Assembly (NCBI GenBank): GCA_025457805.1
Contig: JALOTR010000108.1
Location: forward strand, 1 to 10,937
Direction: 5' to 3'
DNA: 10,937 nucleotides
Source: Akkermansiaceae bacterium
GTDB taxonomy: Bacteria > Verrucomicrobiota > Verrucomicrobiia > Verrucomicrobiales > Akkermansiaceae
Positions 5,196 to 10,937 of the stretch are shown one piece after another (the first letter of the stretch is position 1; each line of letters starts with the position of its first letter). Made by a program: the position numbers and the translations under genes. Under the pieces are notes generated by a model. The model ran no database searches. It was not told the origin of the DNA and saw only the letters and a list, made by a program, of their open reading frames with translations.

Positions 5196-8100
5196 TCATT
5201 TCCGACCCTCGACCCACGTCATCAGCGGCTGGAGTCTTGATAGGAAAGTGTCGCCTTTGACCACCGCTTGCAGGTGTGTCATGGCTCCCGGTGTGCGTTG
5301 GAAGGCTACTGCAATGGCAGCCCGATTTGATGATTCCAACAATTCCTGCGCCATGTCGGCAAATTCCAAGGCTGCGAGCACATGCAGGTCACTCTGCTTC
5401 GGATTCTGCAGGATGTTTTCCAATAGCAACAATGATTGAGCATACTGGCGACTATCCATCAGGGCACCGGCACGCAGCAAATTGAGATCGTCTCGGTAGC
5501 GGCCTTGTGGAAACCGGTCTTCGTGATCGCGGATCGCCGTAAGAACAGCCTTTGGATCATTGGCCGGATTGGATCGCTGGACGAGCACATGTTTGTATCC
5601 CTCGGGAATCGGCGCGTCCGGAAAATGAATCGCTGCGATGCGGCGACTGCTTCGAAACTGCCGGGCAATCAGACGGGTCATGCGAAACGAAGCGGCCTCC
5701 GCCATCGGGCTATCAGGATGATTCAGAAGAAATTCCCGCCAAGCGGCGATGGTATCATTTCTCGGCCCCTCCTCGAATCCGTCAGGCGACATGATAGGGC
5801 TGAGATTCTTTCGGAACTCAAGCAAGCTCGCATATCCCGGTGGCAGCTTATCCATGTTTCCTCCTGCATATTCATTAAAATCCGCAACGGACGCTCCCTT
5901 GACTGAGGCGGCGGAATGCAGGTCGTCGAGACGGTTGATCAATTGAAGCACATCCAATTGATTCGCCGGATCCGTGTGTGCCCGGAGTTCCGAAAGTTCA
6001 TGCTGAGACTTCTCGATCTCTTTGCGGACACCATTCAGATCCTTGAAGGGCGCGGTATCAAAAGGATCGAATTTCTTCTGGAGAGCTCCGATTTTCTCCA
6101 AGGCAGCATCGCCTTGATCCGGAACAATTTCCTTCTTCATCCCAAGCATGGCTGAAACGAGCGCTTCTGCCGCATTGTAGGAGTTATAATCTCCCGGCAT
6201 CCACGGCCCGCCAACCGGGCCGAATGCAAAATGGACCGCGCGCTTGGCTTCCGGGGTTCCGGGAAAGCGCTCGACCAGTTGTTGATAGATGTTTCGTGAC
6301 AACTTGCCCGCGGATGTTTCAAGCGCCCGCGACTTCTGATAGATCGAAACCTCCGCCCGCCGGAAGATGCATTGATTGGCAAGCTCCAGCGCCGCTGCGG
6401 CGATGCTCGGGTCTCCGCTCTTCGCTGCCTCCAGCGCATGCTCGAGGGCATGGGTGGCCTCGTCTCGGTGATCGAGTTCGCGATGAATGCTCTCAGGAGC
6501 GAATCCGAGTTCCTTCGCATTCCTCCTGCGCAGGAGCTCCTGTTTCCCCGATTCGCTTGCGGCATAGTAGCAGACAGCCAGCGATGGCATGGAGAGTTTA
6601 CCGCGCTGGTTCATCCAATGGTTTGCGATGGCCAGATGAATTTCAGCCGCCTTGCTTTCGGGGGCCGCGGCCAACTGTTCATAAAGCGCGACCAACGGGG
6701 TGACCCGTTCGTTCCAAACTTCCGAAGTCAATGGCAACTCATTCCCAAGCGCCGTGCCCTGCCATTCCCAGTATGAAAGGGTCGCGCGGCCACCTTCTGT
6801 TAGATATCGTGAAGCCAGCGTAAAATCCCTGGAAGCCAGAGCCCTGCCGCGCAGTGCATCACCCACGACATCCCGTTGCCGCGATGAAGCAGGCAGCGCC
6901 GTGAAGGCTGACTCCAATTCGGACAAGGGGGAGAATTGAATCATGGTATCCAACCACTGCAACAGCTGCGAATGAGGCCGGAGCGGATCCGTCATCTCGA
7001 AATTCGATTCTTCCGGTGATGGAGGAATGGGATAGACCGCCGGGATGATTTCCACAATTGCCCGCCCTGCTTGGCCGGATCGGAACAAGGAAAGGGACCT
7101 ACGATAGCGAAGATCTCCTGCGAGGTGCGCGATCCCTTTTCCATCGAGTTCATTGAAGACGGCAACCGCCTCCTCATGACGTCCCAATCGTTGCAACACA
7201 ATGGCCTTTGCCTGCAGTGACTCGTCAGTAAAAGTTTTGATTTGATCCAACAATGCCAATGCCTGTTCATGTTCGCCATCCTCGGTCGCTGCCCAAGCCA
7301 GCAAGGTCAGGGATGTGTCATCGGGCATGGATTTCGAGGCCATCAACTCGCGGCCCAGTTCCCGCATCGCCGAACGGACAAATGGCCTTGGATTGAGGAT
7401 GCGCTTGTTGAGAAAATCGATGGTCTCCCGGCCGCTGGTGTCGCGATCCACAAACCACAATGGCAATTCGATCGATGCGGCCGGATCGATGCAATGCTGG
7501 ACAAAAAGCCGTGCCACCATGGGATGCTTCGCCACGGCAGCCGCATCGAATAAAATCTCCGGATCCATGCCCCACTCATCGGTATCGCCACCCTCGACAT
7601 CACCCAACAGTTCCTCGAAGATCCGATCGCATTCCCTCAACACTGTGCGGGTGATCTCGCGGGTGGGTTGCCGCTCAAGACGGGCAAGCTGTTGTTTTAC
7701 CGCGGTTCCCCATTGCCCGCGATCAAAAGCGATCGCCCCCAGCCATCCTTCCGCATCCGGCGCGAAACGGCCTTTGGGATATTTACTGAGAAAAGCCTCA
7801 AGCAGTTGCGCAGACTCATTCAGCGGCGCTTCGACATCTGCTGGCTGGGCCTTTTGATTTCTCCGCACTCGCGATTGCTCAAGCAGGCAACGCGCCTCCA
7901 TCAGTGCAGCCACTTCCGCCCTTGGATGCTCCGGATGGTTTTCCCTCACTGCCTCAAATCCCCGCGCCGCATCTTCATATTGTTGGATCTCGAATTGAAA
8001 GGCGGCGCGTTGGGTTTTCCAATAAGGTTGCAGCGACGGTGCTGCGGCGTGGGTGGCATCATCCAGCTCTTTCAGCTCCAAGGCCACCGCCGCCAACTCA

Positions 8101-8561
8101 CGTTCGCGTTGTTTTTCGAATTCCTCCGGCTCGACGTTCCATGGACGAACGGATATCGGAATTCGGGGCATGAATCCGATGCGGGAAACACGCCACTCGA
8201 TATATGATTTGGCCTCGTTGAAGGAGGCATCGTTGGCAGCCAATTCACGGAGTTCATGCAACAAATTGGCCCGCCGGGATAAATAGTCTCCACTGCGGTT
8301 TTCCTGCAGAAGGCGATCAATCTCCGCCATACGCTTTTCCGAAGCAAGCGGGCCAAGCAATGCGAAAATCCCGCGGCATGCCTCATCCATCTGGATACTG
8401 GATGGCAGCCTCGGATCCAGCGGAGCCGCTTCTTCAAAAACCTGTGGCCAGCGTTTGGCGGCGATGCGTTCCGGATAGGTGCCCAACGATGGCGGCGCGT
8501 GATAAAAATAGGGACCGCAGGCAAGCAGCAGGATCAGCAAGGCGGAGAATGCGTAACGCAT
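5196..8561 (-). CDS. Large TPR-like protein, probable lipoprotein, partner of the DUF3142 gene
   Basis: The product is 1121 residues, the largest in the window. MRYAFSALLILLLAC gives a short signal sequence with a lipobox (LLA then Cys15), so lipidation is likely; the following GPYFY may instead mark a mature N-terminus with a structural Cys. The rest is mostly helical repeat. TPR/BamD-like stretches lie at about residues 180-310 (RAAFQFEIQQYEDAARGFE and LLEAFLSKYPKGRFAPDAE) and at about 430-530 (DGEHEQALALLDQ, GRHEEAVAVFNEL). A less helical, glycine-rich segment GPVGGPWMPGDYNSYNAAE lies towards the C-terminal third. No catalytic motif was seen. ATG 8561 is favoured over the first in-frame ATG (8648) because AGGAG lies 5 bases upstream and the lipobox follows at once. 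I infer that it scaffolds an envelope assembly with the DUF3142 protein encoded 26 bases upstream. Confidence 0.8.
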   Translation of the reverse strand: MRYAFSALLILLLACGPYFYHAPPSLGTYPERIAAKRWPQVFEEAAPLDPRLPSSIQMDEACRGIFALLGPLASEKRMAEIDRLLQENRSGDYLSRRANLLHELRELAANDASFNEAKSYIEWRVSRIGFMPRIPISVRPWNVEPEEFEKQRERELAAVALELKELDDATHAAAPSLQPYWKTQRAAFQFEIQQYEDAARGFEAVRENHPEHPRAEVAALMEARCLLEQSRVRRNQKAQPADVEAPLNESAQLLEAFLSKYPKGRFAPDAEGWLGAIAFDRGQWGTAVKQQLARLERQPTREITRTVLRECDRIFEELLGDVEGGDTDEWGMDPEILFDAAAVAKHPMVARLFVQHCIDPAASIELPLWFVDRDTSGRETIDFLNKRILNPRPFVRSAMRELGRELMASKSMPDDTSLTLLAWAATEDGEHEQALALLDQIKTFTDESLQAKAIVLQRLGRHEEAVAVFNELDGKGIAHLAGDLRYRRSLSLFRSGQAGRAIVEIIPAVYPIPPSPEESNFEMTDPLRPHSQLLQWLDTMIQFSPLSELESAFTALPASSRQRDVVGDALRGRALASRDFTLASRYLTEGGRATLSYWEWQGTALGNELPLTSEVWNERVTPLVALYEQLAAAPESKAAEIHLAIANHWMNQRGKLSMPSLAVCYYAASESGKQELLRRRNAKELGFAPESIHRELDHRDEATHALEHALEAAKSGDPSIAAAALELANQCIFRRAEVSIYQKSRALETSAGKLSRNIYQQLVERFPGTPEAKRAVHFAFGPVGGPWMPGDYNSYNAAEALVSAMLGMKKEIVPDQGDAALEKIGALQKKFDPFDTAPFKDLNGVRKEIEKSQHELSELRAHTDPANQLDVLQLINRLDDLHSAASVKGASVADFNEYAGGNMDKLPPGYASLLEFRKNLSPIMSPDGFEEGPRNDTIAAWREFLLNHPDSPMAEAASFRMTRLIARQFRSSRRIAAIHFPDAPIPEGYKHVLVQRSNPANDPKAVLTAIRDHEDRFPQGRYRDDLNLLRAGALMDSRQYAQSLLLLENILQNPKQSDLHVLAALEFADMAQELLESSNRAAIAVAFQRTPGAMTHLQAVVKGDTFLSRLQPLMTWVEGRK

Positions 8562-8566
8562 AACTT

Positions 8567-8571
8567 CTCCT
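8567..8571 (-). promoter_or_regulatory. Shine-Dalgarno site that fixes the TPR gene start
   Basis: On the minus strand AGGAG ends five bases before the ATG at 8561. It is the clearest ribosome binding site in the window, where most genes have none. It lies in the 26-base gap after the DUF3142 stop, so the TPR gene seems to have independent initiation within a shared transcript. It also argues against the start at 8648, which would overlap the DUF3142 gene. Confidence 0.7.
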
Positions 8572-8587
8572 ATGTCGCGAGCTGGAA

Positions 8588-9958
8588 TTATCGAGAAGAA
8601 TCTGCGGGAATCATGGAACTCATTTCCGTAAGTCCGCGAACCTTCCACCGGACCTCGGCCGCTTGCGCCACCAAGCGCCCGGAGCGCAGCGAATGACCGG
8701 CGGGGAGTTTGGAAAATCTCAAGCGGATGCGCCCGGCATGCTCCGCCGGGAGGGCATCCTCAATGAAGGTTTCCGCGAACTCCCCCGGCGATGCGGAGCG
8801 GAAAGAAGCTGCATTTCCGGATTCAAGTTCGAGTTCCCAGATCCCCGCCGGGATATCAGCAGGGCCTTGGTTCTCCAGCCGCACGCAACCTTCCGCATCC
8901 ACTTCCGCAATCATGCGGAGAGGTGCTTCCGCTTGAGCCAGATGACCGGGTGTGTAAGCCCCTTCGATGCCGGGACCCGGCAAGGCGAAGTAAACCACAT
9001 GACTCGCTTCGGCGCGGTCCGCCGCATTCACCAACGTTCGAAGCGATGACATCTCGGGCATACGATGCACGACCCGCCCCCCGGCGGGAATTCGGGTGCC
9101 TGCCACCGTGATGGCTTGATCAGCATGAAACACGGTGACGCCTTTTCCCGGAGTTTCCACCCGCAGCCCCCGTCGGAAAAACAACGCGTCATGGGTCCAT
9201 CCCCTCGCGTGACCGATCAATCCTCCGTTTTCATCAAAGAAGGAAACCCGCTCGAAGTTTGCCAGTCCGGCCACCCACTTCCGGGGACACGATGACCATG
9301 CTTGGATCCACTTCGCATCGGAAGAATCCGCCATGGCCCGATATCTTCCCTTCATGACATCCGCTGGTGCATCGGCATCCAGATCATAAAACATGGGTGC
9401 CAGCGAAACCACCGAGCGGGCCAGCTTCTCGAAGTCCACCCGGCCCGGCCATGACGCCAGCGCGGTGATCGAAACTTTCACGGGCGATACCTCAACCCCA
9501 AGTTTTGTTAGAAATTCTGCATAGTTGCCCAATAAACGATCCGGACAATCGAAGTCGATCTGGATTTCCGCGGGTTCCACCTTGCCCTCCAACCACAAGC
9601 GCACCTGTCGCGCCAGCAGGACCGGAGCATCGGGCGAACCGAGAAATGCGGATTCGGGTTTCAGCCGGAAAACCGGAATCACTTCCAGGCCTTCATAAGC
9701 TTTCTGCGGGCTGGAGATGCGATTCGATTTCCAGCCCTTGCCATCCCACCCGGTTTCGAAAGCTTGCCAATAGAGCCGCTTCACTCCTGCTTCCCGGAGC
9801 GATTGCAACTCCGCATCAGTCAAAGAAGAGCTGCGATGCCAGACCCAGTAGGCCGCCGCATCCATCGGGACTTTGCGGGCATGACCGTTCTGTTTCTTGC
9901 CGCACCCGGATCCCAGCACGAGCAGGAGCATCCAAAGGCATGCCCGAAGCGGATTCAT
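8588..9958 (-). CDS. DUF3142 family protein, probable lipoprotein
   Basis: The product has 456 residues. MNPLRACLWMLLLVLGSGCGKK is a signal sequence ending in a lipobox-like GSG before Cys19, an imperfect lipobox because the -3 position is Gly. The DUF3142 core covers about residues 35-280: YWVWHRSSSLTDAELQSL (38-55), KRLYWQAFETGW (60-71), EIQIDFDCPDRLLGNYAEFL (131-150), SITALASW (163-170) and APMFYDLDAD (187-196). The alternating strand motifs with acidic strand ends suggest a TIM-barrel, glycosidase-like fold; Asp135 and Asp137 in QIDFD are the best active-site candidates, which is inference only. A C-terminal part (~350-440; RLENQGPADIPAG, RIRLRFSKLPAG) looks like a beta-sandwich. The ATG lies 3 bases after the rph stop, which implies coupling. 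The biochemical function of the family is not established to my knowledge. Confidence 0.82.
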   Translation of the reverse strand: MNPLRACLWMLLLVLGSGCGKKQNGHARKVPMDAAAYWVWHRSSSLTDAELQSLREAGVKRLYWQAFETGWDGKGWKSNRISSPQKAYEGLEVIPVFRLKPESAFLGSPDAPVLLARQVRLWLEGKVEPAEIQIDFDCPDRLLGNYAEFLTKLGVEVSPVKVSITALASWPGRVDFEKLARSVVSLAPMFYDLDADAPADVMKGRYRAMADSSDAKWIQAWSSCPRKWVAGLANFERVSFFDENGGLIGHARGWTHDALFFRRGLRVETPGKGVTVFHADQAITVAGTRIPAGGRVVHRMPEMSSLRTLVNAADRAEASHVVYFALPGPGIEGAYTPGHLAQAEAPLRMIAEVDAEGCVRLENQGPADIPAGIWELELESGNAASFRSASPGEFAETFIEDALPAEHAGRIRLRFSKLPAGHSLRSGRLVAQAAEVRWKVRGLTEMSSMIPADSSR

Positions 9959-9961
9959 CTT

Positions 9962-10741
9962 CTAACGGCTGAATGCAGCCACCAACGATGACAGATCCGC
10001 AGGGGCGGCGCGGTCGGCGGTGAGGATGGCGGCTTTTTGCATGGAGATGATTTCGGAGACGCCTTTGCGGGAAAGTTCGAGCATGGCGGTCATTTCATCG
10101 GAGGAAAACACAGCTTCCTCACCGCTTCCCTGGACTTCCACGAAGTCGAGGGTTTCGGTCATCACGACGTTGAAATCCACGGACGCATCCTTGTCTTCCA
10201 GATAGTTGAGATCGAGCACCGGCGTGCCTTGATAGACTCCGGCAGAGACGGCGGCGACGAGTTTTTTGATGGGGAAATCCTTCAACTTTCCTTCGGCAAA
10301 CAACTTGTTGAAGGCAATCGCCATCGCCACGCAGCCACCAGTGATGGAGGCGGTGCGCGTGCCGCCATCGGCTTGTAGGACATCGCAATCGATCCACACC
10401 GTGCGCTGGCCGATTTTCTTCAAATCCACCACGGCGCGCAGGGCGCGACCGATGAGGCGCTGGATTTCCGATGAGCGGCCATCGATTTTTCCGCGCGAGA
10501 TATCGCGTTGTTTGCGTTCGAGGGTGGAGTAAGGAAGCATCGAATATTCCGCCGTGAGCCAACCGCCTTCGACGCGCTGGGCGCGCATCCAGCGTGGCAC
10601 GTCGTCTTCGATCGTGGCGGAGCAGATCACGCGGGTATCGCCGAAGGACACCAGGACCGAACCCGTGGCATTGGGCGCCACATTCGGGATGAAGGAAATG
10701 GGGCGGAGTTGATCGTGGTTGCGGCCGTCGGGACGTGTCAT
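9962..10741 (-). CDS. rph: Ribonuclease PH
   Basis: RNase PH is a phosphate-dependent 3'-to-5' exoribonuclease that trims tRNA precursors and works as a ring of dimers in the cytoplasm. From ATG 10741 the product has 259 residues, normal for the family. The characteristic blocks appear in order: TRPDGRNHDQLRP, VSFGDTRVICSA, GWLTAEYSMLPYST, GRSSEIQRLIGRALR, DCDVLQADGGTRTASITGG (with the phosphate-binding Arg in GGTR) and LEDKDASVDFNVVMT (with the metal-binding Asp pair). All look intact. I chose ATG 10741 because relatives begin at the RPDGR block; ATG 10771 would add MANKLHLTPP. Neither start has a Shine-Dalgarno sequence. The gene leads directly, with a 3-base gap, into the DUF3142 gene, so a housekeeping gene may help drive the envelope pair. 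Confidence 0.95.
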   Translation of the reverse strand: MTRPDGRNHDQLRPISFIPNVAPNATGSVLVSFGDTRVICSATIEDDVPRWMRAQRVEGGWLTAEYSMLPYSTLERKQRDISRGKIDGRSSEIQRLIGRALRAVVDLKKIGQRTVWIDCDVLQADGGTRTASITGGCVAMAIAFNKLFAEGKLKDFPIKKLVAAVSAGVYQGTPVLDLNYLEDKDASVDFNVVMTETLDFVEVQGSGEEAVFSSDEMTAMLELSRKGVSEIISMQKAAILTADRAAPADLSSLVAAFSR

Positions 10742-10799
10742 GGGCGGAGTTAAATGCAGCTTGTTTGCCATCGCAAGCCCGGAACTTCTATCAGCCGCA

Positions 10800-10937
10800 T
10801 CACGATGTTTTTACCAAACGATAGGAGCGATAGGACAAGTTTCCTTCGACGAGGGCATTGTAGATGCGCGATCCTTTGACGCCGGCAAAGTCGCGGCCGA
10901 GGCCATGAAGGAACTTCGGCAGCTTGCGGTCGAGCAA
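10800..10937 (-). CDS. C-terminal end of an unrecognised protein (45 residues, continues past the window)
   Basis: The minus strand is open from the window edge to a TGA at 10800-10802. It encodes LLDRKLPKFLHGLGRDFAG followed by VKGSRIYNALVEGNLSYRS and YRLVKTS. The composition is protein-like, and the frame ends 28 or 58 bases before the two possible rph starts in the same direction, so it is probably the preceding gene of the same transcription unit. I do not recognise the family from this tail. Confidence 0.6.
   Translation of the reverse strand: MLDRKLPKFLHGLGRDFAGVKGSRIYNALVEGNLSYRSYRLVKTS

Noticed and set aside
8562..8648. Longer start for the TPR gene at 8648
   Set aside because: It would bury the signal sequence 29 residues in and overlap the DUF3142 gene, while ATG 8561 has AGGAG at the right distance.

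Overview
The window looks like chromosomal DNA of a Verrucomicrobiota bacterium, probably of the Verrucomicrobiales. I infer this from four things: an LL-diaminopimelate aminotransferase (DapL) route to lysine; a secreted-type serine protease whose C-terminal region carries the Asp-rich 'DADADGIVNLMEFAL' module and the 'SDDLVTWE' motif common in that phylum; moderately GC-rich DNA with strong GC preference at third codon positions; and few Shine-Dalgarno sequences. No rRNA, tRNA, transposase, integrase or CRISPR array was seen, and no stretch over 300 bases lacks a gene.

Positions 1-1966 are the accessory part. The 3' half of dapL (3-677) is followed by a complete PIN-domain toxin-antitoxin pair (740-946 and 924-1352). 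A second, untranslated copy of the last 67 bases of dapL follows (1373-1439). After it comes a second toxin-antitoxin-like pair: an intact 76-residue protein (1497-1727) and what looks like the stump of a nucleotidyltransferase (1691-1846). The two dapL ends differ only at three synonymous third positions. Each is followed, 44-47 bases later, by the same TGCTAGT box, placed so that the transcript would begin at or next to the start codon. The dapL 3' end therefore behaves like a reused insertion point for small toxin-antitoxin cassettes. A REP-like palindrome (1873-1894) closes this part.

Positions 1967-5190 carry three genes on the plus strand: a ThrE/YjjP-YjjB-type amino-acid exporter, a trypsin-like serine protease with a complete triad but no signal peptide, and a YiiX-type papain-like cysteine hydrolase with a signal peptide. 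They are closely spaced, but a joint function is only a guess.

Positions 5196-10937 are all on the minus strand and are read from right to left. First is the C-terminal end of an unrecognised protein, then RNase PH (rph). Next, with a 3-base gap, is a DUF3142 probable lipoprotein, and after 26 bases a 1121-residue TPR-like probable lipoprotein. The last two look like a translationally organised cell-envelope pair of unknown function and are the best candidate for an undescribed system here. The TPR gene runs into the cysteine-hydrolase gene tail to tail, 5 bases apart.
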